From NCBI GenBank assembly GCA_021159185.1, contig JAGGSH010000016.1, positions 1 to 42,129 of the forward strand: 42,129 nt of DNA, in the 5' to 3' direction. The stretch's first letter is position 1. Each line of letters starts with the position of its first letter. The stretch is from a bacterium. Lineage in GTDB: Bacteria > Patescibacteriota > Minisyncoccia > Moranbacterales > UBA9337. Below, one piece after another: positions 33,807 to 42,129 of this stretch. A program made the translations under genes and the position numbers. The notes beneath the pieces were generated by a model. It was given only the letters and a program-made list of their open reading frames with translations, was not told where the DNA came from and searched no databases.

Positions 33807-36191
33807 ATGCTTGATCAAACTACAAAACGAAAAATTGACTCCGCAAGAAATATTCTTGTCGGCAAAGTCCCCGACCCAAAAGCACAAGTAGAGCAAATCA
33901 CGACGGCACTTGTTTATAAGTTTATGGACGACATGGACAAAGAGTCGGAAGAACTTGGCGGAAAGGCGAGATTTTTTACAAATGGTTTTAGTCAATATTC
34001 GTGGACGAAACTTTTGGACAAAAAACTTTCAGGACAAGAGCGGCTTGATCTTTATGTTCAGGCAATCACGAATATGTCCAAAAATCCGCATATTCCACAA
34101 CTGTTTCGTGATATTTTTAAAGGCGCATTTTTGCCATTTCGTGATCCGCGAACGCTTACTTTATTTTTGAAAGAGATCAATGAATTTTCTTATGACCACA
34201 GTGAAGATTTAGGAAATGCTTTTGAATATTTGCTTTCAATTCTTGGTTCACAGGGCGACGCGGGGCAATTCCGCACTCCGCGACATATTATTGATTTTAT
34301 TGCCGAAGTGATTGACCCAAAGAAAAATGAAACAATTCTTGACCCTGCTTGTGGAACGGCTGGATTTTTGATTTCTGCCTACAAACATATTTTGAAAAAT
34401 CATGACGGGCTAGATAATAAAACAGGAAAACCAACAAATAAAGAAAAAAACCTAACTCCCGAAGAAAAAACAAAATTGATGAATAATATTGTCGGTTATG
34501 ATATTTCGCCCGATATGGTGAAGTTATCTTTGGTGAATATGTATCTACATGGTTTTTCCAATCCTAAAATTTATGAATACGATTCTTTGACAAGTGAAAA
34601 GCGTTGGGACGAAACTTTTGATGTAATTATGGCAAATCCGCCATTTATGACGCCAAAAGGTGGAATACAACCGCATAAAAGATTTTCTATTCAAGCCAAT
34701 CGCGCCGAAGTGCTTTTTGTGGATTACATTATGGAGCATTTGAGCATCAAAGGGCGCGCGGGAATTATTGTGCCAGAGGGAATAATTTTTAAAGGCGACA
34801 AAGCCTATAAAGTGCTTCGTAAAAAACTTGTAGAAGACGGACTTTTTGCAGTAGTAAGTTTACCCGCTGGAGTTTTCAATCCTTACGCTGGAGTGAAAAC
34901 CAGTATTTTGTTTTTTGATAACCAAGTCGCGAAACGAACTGATAAAATTTTGTTTGTCAAAGTAGAAAACGACGGTTTTGATCTCGGCGCGCAACGGCGA
35001 CCGATTGATAAAAATGATTTGCCAAAAGCAATTGAGATTTTAGAAAGCTGGAAAAAAGGCGAAAAGCAAGAAAATGAAATGGCTTTGTGGGTGGAAAAAG
35101 AAAAAATCGCTGAAAGTGGTGATTATAATTTGACTGGTGAGCGGTATCGGGAAGTTGAGGTTTATAAAAATCAGAAATGGCTGATGGTGGAGTTGGGAAA
35201 TGTTTTAGATGTTAATTTTGGAGAAAGAATCACTAAGAAAAATAATCTCGGCACAAAATACCCTGTATATGGTGGTGGTGGAGAAAGCTTTAGAACTGAT
35301 AATTATAATCGCGAAAATGAATTTGTTATATCAAGATTTGCAATGGCAGAAAATTGCGTTCGTTTTGTGAACGGAAAATTTTGGATGATGGACTCAGGTG
35401 GAACATTTTCTATCAAAAAAGAATATGAAGATAAGCTAAATAAGACTTTTGTTGGTAAAGTTTTATTGGGGAAACAGAAACAAATATATTCTTGTGCAAG
35501 AGGTAATGCACAGAAAAATCTAAATGTTGATTATTTTAAAAAAATCAAAATCCCACTCCCACCACTTTCCGTCCAAAAAGAAATTGTGGAGCAGATTGAA
35601 GTTAAACAAAACGCCATCAATCACGCCAAAGAAGTTATTAAAAATCTCGAGAGAGAGAGACGATATTTTGGCCAAGAGCTTAGAAAGTTAGAAGATGTTG
35701 AAATGGTGGAGTTGGGAAAAATAATAAAAACCATAACACCACCAAAGAAAATTAAGAAGAGTAATTTTTGCAAGAAAGGTAGCTTCCCAATCATTGATCA
35801 ATCTCAAAATTTTATTGCTGGTTGGACTGATGATAAAAATGCAGTTGTTAAAGTGCAAAAACCATTAGTTATTTTTGGTGATCATACTTGTATTTTAAAA
35901 TTAGTAGAGCAAGATTTTGCACAAGGCGCTGACGGGATTAAGATTTTAGAAACAAAAGAAAATATATTGCCTAAATTTTTATATTATTTTTTGCAAGCAA
36001 ATCCTGTTGATGATGGAGAATATAAAAGACATTTCACAAAATTAAGAAAACTAAAAATCCCCCTTCCACCCCTCGCTATCCAAAAACAACTTGTTGCTGA
36101 AGCGGAAAAAGAAGAAAACATCATCGCCTCCAACCGCCGCCTCATTAAGATTATGGAGCGGAAAATTGAAAAAGTGTTGAACACGATTTAA
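33807..36191 (+). CDS. Fused type I HsdM methyltransferase and HsdS specificity protein (two TRDs)
   Basis: LDPACGTAGFLISAYKH (SAM motif), FDVIMANPPFM (NPPF); then two HsdS half-units ending IKIPLPPLSVQKEIVEQIE and LKIPLPPLAIQKQLVAEAE. Confidence 0.93.
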   Translation: MLDQTTKRKIDSARNILVGKVPDPKAQVEQITTALVYKFMDDMDKESEELGGKARFFTNGFSQYSWTKLLDKKLSGQERLDLYVQAITNMSKNPHIPQLFRDIFKGAFLPFRDPRTLTLFLKEINEFSYDHSEDLGNAFEYLLSILGSQGDAGQFRTPRHIIDFIAEVIDPKKNETILDPACGTAGFLISAYKHILKNHDGLDNKTGKPTNKEKNLTPEEKTKLMNNIVGYDISPDMVKLSLVNMYLHGFSNPKIYEYDSLTSEKRWDETFDVIMANPPFMTPKGGIQPHKRFSIQANRAEVLFVDYIMEHLSIKGRAGIIVPEGIIFKGDKAYKVLRKKLVEDGLFAVVSLPAGVFNPYAGVKTSILFFDNQVAKRTDKILFVKVENDGFDLGAQRRPIDKNDLPKAIEILESWKKGEKQENEMALWVEKEKIAESGDYNLTGERYREVEVYKNQKWLMVELGNVLDVNFGERITKKNNLGTKYPVYGGGGESFRTDNYNRENEFVISRFAMAENCVRFVNGKFWMMDSGGTFSIKKEYEDKLNKTFVGKVLLGKQKQIYSCARGNAQKNLNVDYFKKIKIPLPPLSVQKEIVEQIEVKQNAINHAKEVIKNLERERRYFGQELRKLEDVEMVELGKIIKTITPPKKIKKSNFCKKGSFPIIDQSQNFIAGWTDDKNAVVKVQKPLVIFGDHTCILKLVEQDFAQGADGIKILETKENILPKFLYYFLQANPVDDGEYKRHFTKLRKLKIPLPPLAIQKQLVAEAEKEENIIASNRRLIKIMERKIEKVLNTI

Positions 36192-36194
36192 TTT

Positions 36195-37586
36195 ATGGAT
36201 GATCTAAAGAAATTCAAACAATACTTTAATCGAGATTTTTGGCGAGCTTTTCAAGACAAGCAGTCTTTTTTTGATATACCAAAGAATAAAGCGAACAAAA
36301 ACGCATTTGTTGAAAATTTATATTCGGAAATACAAAAGCGAAAGTATTACCCTTCCGTCCCGCAGTGTTATATTGACCGCGACAAAGGAAACGGAGTTAC
36401 AAGAATTGTGCCAGTTTTTACGCTCAAAGATTATTGCGTCTATTATTACTGCATTAAAAAAATTGAGGATAAAATTGCTTACAACCGAATAGAAAATACT
36501 TTTGGCGGGTGGACTTTGGGGGGACTAATGAGAAAAAATGAAGATGATGAAATGGAAAAAAGGAAAAGGCACTTTAACCGCAAAGAGGATTTTATCGCTG
36601 AACTGCATGGAATATCTGTTAGCGAATATTCTTTCAACCCTGCGGCGTGGGCTAAAGCTTATGGTGATTTAAACGCGAAGTTGTATGCTACGGCGAAAGC
36701 GAGGAATTACAAATATCTCGCCGAACTCGATATCGCCAATTATTACGATTCAATTCGTTTGGATATTCTAGAAATGAGAATTCGCGAATTAGTAAACGAA
36801 GAACACGCAGATATAGTTAGCTTGCTTTTCCATTTTTTGAACTATTGGAACAGAAATACAAATCTATATAACAAGCAAACCGTTGGTATTCCTCAAGATG
36901 CTATGGGCGACTGTTCCCGAATTTTGGCGAATTTCTATTTACAGCCATACGATAAAATTGTTTTTGATTTATGCAAGGAAAATAAATGTAAATATTTGCG
37001 ATATGCAGATGATCAATTTCTGTTTTCTGAAGACAAAAACAAGTTTCATATCTTAATTTTTAAGATCTCTAAAGCACTCAATTCTTTTGGATTATCTGTC
37101 AATCAGAAAAAGGTTAAGGTTAGCACAACGGAAGATTTGATAGATTATAGATCGTTTAAAGTATTTGATTTGCTCAAAAACGACGACGACAAAAGAGATA
37201 AAGAGAAAGTTGAGAAATTCGTAGATTATTATATCGAATTACTTGATAGCTCCGGGTTATCCAATATCAAAGGCAACGGAACCCCATTGCTCAATAGGGC
37301 ATTGTTTTGTCCCGCACTTCATAGTATAGATATCTCGAAAAGAACCAAGTTGATGAGTTGTTATTTGGATGATGAATATTTAAAAGATGCGAGAGCAATT
37401 CATCTTGAGAAAATATACAAATTGCTCACTAAAGTGGATAAGCTAGAGTTTATAAAAAAGCTCAATTCTCTTTCAGAGAAATTGATTCATAACGCATTTC
37501 ATTACGAGTTATTAAATTTTTATAGAAGGAATAAAATTGATAGTAAAAAAATAGTAAAGAGAATTGAGAAATTGAGCAAAATCTAA
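36195..37586 (+). CDS. Reverse transcriptase (Abi/UG-like defence-type candidate)
   Basis: Motif A YLAELDIANYYDSI, motif B GIPQDAMGDCSRILANFYL, motif C YLRYADDQFLF, then LNSFGLSVNQKKVKV; begins 3 bp after the hsdMS stop. Confidence 0.92.
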   Translation: MDDLKKFKQYFNRDFWRAFQDKQSFFDIPKNKANKNAFVENLYSEIQKRKYYPSVPQCYIDRDKGNGVTRIVPVFTLKDYCVYYYCIKKIEDKIAYNRIENTFGGWTLGGLMRKNEDDEMEKRKRHFNRKEDFIAELHGISVSEYSFNPAAWAKAYGDLNAKLYATAKARNYKYLAELDIANYYDSIRLDILEMRIRELVNEEHADIVSLLFHFLNYWNRNTNLYNKQTVGIPQDAMGDCSRILANFYLQPYDKIVFDLCKENKCKYLRYADDQFLFSEDKNKFHILIFKISKALNSFGLSVNQKKVKVSTTEDLIDYRSFKVFDLLKNDDDKRDKEKVEKFVDYYIELLDSSGLSNIKGNGTPLLNRALFCPALHSIDISKRTKLMSCYLDDEYLKDARAIHLEKIYKLLTKVDKLEFIKKLNSLSEKLIHNAFHYELLNFYRRNKIDSKKIVKRIEKLSKI

Positions 37587-37589
37587 CCC

Positions 37590-37860
37590 CATCCACCACC
37601 CTTTTTAATTTATAGCCTCGCCCCAGTAGTAGAAATCCCATTTCACTATAGGACAGGCAAAAAAATCGGGCACTGCTATCCAGCGGGATAAACTCCGCGG
37701 AGGCGGGCGGAAACGCGCCTTTTGCGAAGACAGGCAAAAAGCGCCGGAACGCATAAGGCCGCAAACATATCGCGCTCTTTGATGCGAAGGCGGTTCAATA
37801 TCTGAAAAGATTTAAAGAATGCTTTGGCTTAGGAGTGGCTAAACAGAGCAGTAGATTACT
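37590..37860. other. GC-shifted noncoding segment, candidate structured RNA or island boundary
   Basis: No convincing ORF; direct repeat GACAGGCAAAAA (GGACAGGCAAAAAAATCGGG and AGACAGGCAAAAAGCGCC) and several short inverted repeats; lies directly 3' of the RT. Confidence 0.35.
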
Positions 37861-37863
37861 TTT

Positions 37864-38601
37864 ATGAGACCAGCATATGATTTAGATAAAATTAAATTTG
37901 GAGTTGGCAGTCCGACATTTGAGCGAGCGGTTGGTTTGTATGAAGATAAGAAGGTGACCGAATTCAAAGAGGATTTTGGCGGTTATTCAGCTGTTGTTTT
38001 AGGAACTCATCCCTATGATGTTTCTGTTTCAGCTCGTCACTATGATCGGGGCAGTTGCAATTGTTATCTTGGCCAAAGGGACGAGCTTTGCAAGCATGTG
38101 GTTGCCGTGGCTATTTATGCCGTTATGGGCGGGAAAGAATTAAGCGATGAAGACAAAGAAATAATTAGTAGCCCGGTATGCAGCGGCAAGCCGGGGGAGT
38201 TAAGCAAAGAAGAATTATCTGAAACCAAAAAAGCCATCACTTCAGCAATGAGATATATTAAAGCATACACTGGGCCTTCTCGAATTTGGTTTGCTTATCA
38301 AAATTCCCTTTCAGAAGGATGTCTCAGGTTGTCAAAATTAGTATCAAAACTGCCGGTCAGCCGGCAAACAGCAAGATTATTGGTGGATTTGCTTTTGCGT
38401 CTGGATAAAAAGTTATGCAGAGGCGGCGTTGATGATTCGGATGGCGCCGTGGGCAGTTTTATTTACGAAACCGCAGAAGTGTTAAAAGAATATGCTAAAT
38501 TTGACCCATCTTGCGTCAAAGCATTTAAAAAACTTCGCGGCCAAAAGACCTGCTTCGGCTGGGAAGAACCATTGATTAAGATATTTAATGAAAGTTGGTA
38601 A
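37864..38601 (+). CDS. SWIM zinc-finger protein
   Basis: YDRGSCNCYLGQRDELCKHVVAVAIY matches the CxCx(n)CxH SWIM pattern. Confidence 0.88.
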   Translation: MRPAYDLDKIKFGVGSPTFERAVGLYEDKKVTEFKEDFGGYSAVVLGTHPYDVSVSARHYDRGSCNCYLGQRDELCKHVVAVAIYAVMGGKELSDEDKEIISSPVCSGKPGELSKEELSETKKAITSAMRYIKAYTGPSRIWFAYQNSLSEGCLRLSKLVSKLPVSRQTARLLVDLLLRLDKKLCRGGVDDSDGAVGSFIYETAEVLKEYAKFDPSCVKAFKKLRGQKTCFGWEEPLIKIFNESW

Positions 38602-38725
38602 AAAATAAATTTATTTGCTATGGCTAGCCATTTTTAAGTCGCGGGGTTGATTAAGGATTGAAAATAATGTAGATTAGAAGAAGGGAAAAAGGTAAAAATC
38701 TCTCTTGAAAAGGAAATAAAAGACT

Positions 38726-39787
38726 ATGCAATTAAAAAACTGCAACACTTATTTTTTTATTCTGGCGCTGGCCGCTATCAGCGCTCTGGCTTTTCTTTTA
38801 TTCAAACCGTTTTTGACGGCTATTTTGATGGCGGTAATTTTGGCTATAGTTTTTAGAAAGCCATATAAGTTTTTTCTTAAAATTGTAAAAAACAAAAAGC
38901 CGGCTGCTTCCGCGCTCACCTGCGTTTTGGTTTTGCTGGTTATAATTTTGCCTGTTTCAATGATGCTGGGACTGATGGCTAACGAAGCGAGTGACACATA
39001 CAAGAAAGTTTCAGCTGAAGAAAATTTTTATCAGAATCGCGTAATTGCCGGCCTAAACTATATCAAGAGCCTTCCCTTCGTTCAAGATATGGGCATTGAA
39101 AAAATGCTAAGCCAGGAAGAATTGGCGAGATCATTTAAGGACGCGAGCCATAACTTTTTAGTTTTTATCCAAAAAGCTTACCAAAATGTTGCCGGATTTA
39201 TTATCTGGGTTTTTGTGATGTTTTTCACTTTGTATTATTTATTAATGGAAGGAAAGAGTATAGCTAAAAAAATTATATTCATTAGCCCTCTGCGGGACGC
39301 TCACGAAAAAGTATTGCTGGGAAAATTTATTTCTATGGCGAGAGCCACGCTGAAAGGAACGATTATAATCGGAATAATCCAAGGCACCATTGGAGGCATA
39401 ACCTTTGCTATAGTGGGAGTTCCTTCTCCGGTTATTTGGGGCGTGATAATGATCATCCTTTCCATTATTCCCGCCATAGGATCCGGACTGGTCTGGTTTC
39501 CGGTGGGAGTGGCTATGTTTTTTATGGGAAATATTTGGCAGGGAATTACTATTCTGGCGGTGGGGCTGGGAATAATTTCCATAATTGACAATTTTCTCCG
39601 TCCAAAGTTAGTTGGAATGGATACTCAAATGCATCCGCTTTTAGTTTTCTTTGCCACTTTAGGCGGCATCATTACTTTCGGCCTAATCGGATTTATAATC
39701 GGTCCGATTATTATGGCGCTTTTCTTGGCTCTTTGGGAAATTTACGCGGTGGAATTTAAAAGACAACTTAAGTCATGGAACGCGTAG
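38726..39787 (+). CDS. AI-2E family transporter (PerM-like)
   Basis: Multi-TM; GIIQGTIGGITFAIVGVPSPVIWGVIMIILSIIPAIGSGLVWFPVG...NFLRPKLVG. Confidence 0.93.
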   Translation: MQLKNCNTYFFILALAAISALAFLLFKPFLTAILMAVILAIVFRKPYKFFLKIVKNKKPAASALTCVLVLLVIILPVSMMLGLMANEASDTYKKVSAEENFYQNRVIAGLNYIKSLPFVQDMGIEKMLSQEELARSFKDASHNFLVFIQKAYQNVAGFIIWVFVMFFTLYYLLMEGKSIAKKIIFISPLRDAHEKVLLGKFISMARATLKGTIIIGIIQGTIGGITFAIVGVPSPVIWGVIMIILSIIPAIGSGLVWFPVGVAMFFMGNIWQGITILAVGLGIISIIDNFLRPKLVGMDTQMHPLLVFFATLGGIITFGLIGFIIGPIIMALFLALWEIYAVEFKRQLKSWNA

Positions 39788-39816
39788 CGCGTATCGTGTA
39801 GTGTGAAGTTAAATTC

Positions 39817-40722
39817 ATGTTCCTGGATTTTTATCAGCATCTATCCGAATACATTAATCCGATTGCTTTTTCAATCGGGTTTTTTTCTATTCGCTGGTAC
39901 TCATTGATGTACTTAGTAGGGCTGGGAGTGGTTTATTTTTTATCAAAACAAAGCATAATAAGAAAAAAACTTAATGGAAATCAATTTTCAATTTTCAATT
40001 CACAATTTTCAATCAATTTTCAATTTTCAAATGATCAATTTCAAAAACTTTTTCTTTATATTTTAACAGGAATTTTAATCGGCGGGCGTTTGGGATATGT
40101 ATTATTTTACGATCTAACTTATTTCATTCAAAACCCATTAGAAATATTTTTACCTCTTAATATTAAAGCATGCTACATGTTACATACCACATGTTACTCG
40201 GGATTTTACGGTATGAGTTACCATGGCGGGCTGATTGGCGCGATTCTAGCGGGGATTATTTTTGCCGGAAAATACAAAATTAATTTCTGGAAACTGGCGG
40301 ATTGGATAATTCCCGCTGTCCCCGCCGGATATTTTTTCGGTCGCTTGGGAAATTTTTTGAACGGCGAACTGTATGGAAGAACAACAGATATGCCATGGGG
40401 CATGTATTTCGGAGATGGAATTTTGCGCCATCCCTCGCAATTATATGAGGCGTTTTTTGAAGGAATTATATTATTCTTAATTTTATGTTTAGTTTCCAGC
40501 TTATTAAGAAACAAATATAACAAATATTATTTTCCCGGATTTTTATTTAGTATTTATCTCCTTGATTATGGCTTATTCAGATTTATTTTAGAGTTTTTTA
40601 GGGAACCGGACGAACAATTGGGATTTATTTTTAACTTTTTAACTATGGGACAGATTTTGTCAGCCGGAATGGTAATTTCTTCTTTAATCATTTTTTGTCA
40701 GAAAAAGAGAGATGTGGTATAG
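39817..40722 (+). CDS. lgt: Prolipoprotein diacylglyceryl transferase (with repeat-encoded insertions)
   Basis: FSIRWYSLMYLVG, GILIGGRLGYVLFYD, GMSYHGGLIGAI, PAGYFFGRLGNFLNGELYGR, RHPSQLYEA. Confidence 0.96.
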   Translation: MFLDFYQHLSEYINPIAFSIGFFSIRWYSLMYLVGLGVVYFLSKQSIIRKKLNGNQFSIFNSQFSINFQFSNDQFQKLFLYILTGILIGGRLGYVLFYDLTYFIQNPLEIFLPLNIKACYMLHTTCYSGFYGMSYHGGLIGAILAGIIFAGKYKINFWKLADWIIPAVPAGYFFGRLGNFLNGELYGRTTDMPWGMYFGDGILRHPSQLYEAFFEGIILFLILCLVSSLLRNKYNKYYFPGFLFSIYLLDYGLFRFILEFFREPDEQLGFIFNFLTMGQILSAGMVISSLIIFCQKKRDVV

Positions 40723-40772
40723 TAATCGCATAGTATGTTATAAATCGCGAGTTGCGAAGAAAAAAGCCAAGA

Positions 40773-41846
40773 ATGGCAAATATGAAAATTGACGGCAAAC
40801 AAACAAGATTTTTTTTGGATAGCGCCTTGGGCCGTAAGAAGGGCGAAAAAGAAAAGGCGGCCAACCTGAAAAGGAAGCTGAAAATAATTAAAGAAAATCG
40901 GCTTAAGCCGGATTCAACCTTGTTCTCAAAAGGGAAGAGAATGAAGGTTTTTTTTACCGAAGATTCAAAGTTATATATTACTCCCCGCGAATATGATTTA
41001 ATAAAGAATGGGAAACGGCTTAACCGAAAAATTAAGCAATGGGACAGCTTAAGCGCGAGAATAGTTGATGAATATGTTCGTTGTTGTCCTAGCCGAAGAG
41101 GTATTTTATACAGTCAATTTCTAAAAAGATACGCTAAAATTTCCGAAAATTTAGCCGAACAGTCAGATAATTTATTTAAACATTTTACTCCGCCCAAGCT
41201 TTGGAACGCTTCAATTATCGGCGCGATTTTACTGGGAATGTTTTCCATGTCAATGATATATCGGTATTTAGGGCAGGAAGTTTCAGCGGAAGACGTCCAT
41301 AATAATATCGCCAGCGGAGAAAAAGTAATATCCGCTGATTTATCAAGACCTCAAGTTTTGGGTGAAGAAAAAACAAAGCAAAACACAAAGGAAATAGTGG
41401 AAAATTTAGAGAAACTGGAAAAGAAAGAGCTGGAAAAGAAAATTAAGAAAATGGTCAAGGGCTACCCGATAGAAAAGATGGTGCCGTATATTATGACAAA
41501 AGACAAAACGGTAATCGCTTTTTTAATCGGAATCGCCAAAAAAGAAAGCAATTGGGGAAAACGCGTGCCTGTGCTTAACGGACAAGACTGTTATAATTAT
41601 TGGGGATATAGAGGGAAAAGAAGATTGATGGGGAGTGGCGGGCATACCTGCTTTAACAGCCGCAAGGACGCAGTGGACGCGGTAGCGAAGCGGCTGGACT
41701 GGCTGGTTAATAACAGAAAATTGAACACGCCTTCCAAAATGGTTGTCTGGAAATGCGGATCGTCCTGCGCCGCCACTGGCGGACAAGCAGCGGCCAGAAA
41801 ATGGATCAGCGATGTAAATTTTTATTTTAAGAAATTGAATAAGTGA
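40773..41846 (+). CDS. Hypothetical protein with single TM and C-terminal glucosaminidase/lysozyme-like domain
   Basis: TM around SIIGAILLGMFSMSMIYRYLG; C-terminal FLIGIAKKESNWGKRVPVLNGQDCYNYWGYRGKR...FNSRKDAVDAVAKRLDWLV. Confidence 0.7.
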   Translation: MANMKIDGKQTRFFLDSALGRKKGEKEKAANLKRKLKIIKENRLKPDSTLFSKGKRMKVFFTEDSKLYITPREYDLIKNGKRLNRKIKQWDSLSARIVDEYVRCCPSRRGILYSQFLKRYAKISENLAEQSDNLFKHFTPPKLWNASIIGAILLGMFSMSMIYRYLGQEVSAEDVHNNIASGEKVISADLSRPQVLGEEKTKQNTKEIVENLEKLEKKELEKKIKKMVKGYPIEKMVPYIMTKDKTVIAFLIGIAKKESNWGKRVPVLNGQDCYNYWGYRGKRRLMGSGGHTCFNSRKDAVDAVAKRLDWLVNNRKLNTPSKMVVWKCGSSCAATGGQAAARKWISDVNFYFKKLNK

Positions 41847-41850
41847 TTTT

Positions 41851-41874
41851 AAATACCTATTTAAATAGGTATTT
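41851..41874. repeat. 24-bp perfect palindrome
   Basis: AAATACCTATTTAAATAGGTATTT. Confidence 0.9.
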
Positions 41875-41897
41875 AATTTTCTGAATTCTTTTCTAAG

Positions 41898-41920
41898 AAC
41901 GAGACATTATCTCGTTTTTT
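41898..41920 (+). terminator. Rho-independent terminator
   Basis: AACGAGACATTATCTCGTTTTTT. Confidence 0.8.
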
Positions 41921-42129
41921 GTTTTTTATGAAAAAATAAATACCACTAATTTGCGGCCGCAACGCAATGGTGCATAAAAAAGTTTATAATTACAATTAAA
42001 TATTGATTTTTTATTTCCAAAATTCCACATTTCCACAAAATAATTATGGCTTAAATAAGCCATTTTTTTGGCTATGCATAAGATGAGATACATATTGGAC
42101 ACCCCTTATGTTAAACTAAAGGGTTAAAA

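Noticed and set aside
36195-37586. Diversity-generating retroelement
   Set aside because: Motif B lacks the DGR-type GxxxSQ pattern and no TR/VR pair or C-type lectin target was seen; a computed repeat search would be decisive.
36195-37586. Group II intron-encoded RT
   Set aside because: No maturase/HNH tail and no recognisable domain V; the RT is in an operon with hsdMS.
37462-37764. 100-aa minus-strand ORF overlapping the RT 3' end
   Set aside because: Overlaps the RT and GC-rich palindromic sequence; no start context or domain support.

Overview
This 42 kb AT-rich window has the gene content and style of a Candidate Phyla Radiation/Patescibacteria-like bacterial chromosome (inference from sequence character only; no search was run). 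Backbone genes: a tRNA cluster (Leu, Val, Phe, Met, Gly), tsaE, polA, an O-antigen-ligase-like gene, fpg, a DUF3048-like gene, holA-like, rpsT, ruvA, tRNA-Gly, a FemAB-like gene, murE, a DUF212/PAP2-like gene, lemA, htpX, pyk, tRNA-Ser, dnaG, rpoD, tRNA-Asn, an AI-2E-family permease and lgt. Accessory content: a tRNA-Met(CAU) gene split by a group I intron that carries an antisense, frameshifted HNH endonuclease; two AbiE-like pairs; a PIN/antitoxin pair; and a tRNA-Asn-adjacent island of about 9 kb with a recombinase remnant, an XRE regulator, HsdR, a Schlafen/AlbA_2-type ATPase, a fused HsdM-HsdS protein and, 3 bp downstream, a reverse transcriptase. Two signals stand out. (1) The R-M + Schlafen-like + reverse transcriptase operon is a candidate composite defence system. 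(2) Interrupted tandem arrays with a 7-nt period (AAAATCC, ACAAATT, CAATTTT, TTGTTTG, AACTCAC and others) occur between genes and, in frame, inside many housekeeping genes (tsaE, polA, fpg, fem, murE, dnaG, lgt, ligase). I saw none in the accessory islands. Short triloop hairpins and dRS3-like palindromes also sit inside reading frames.
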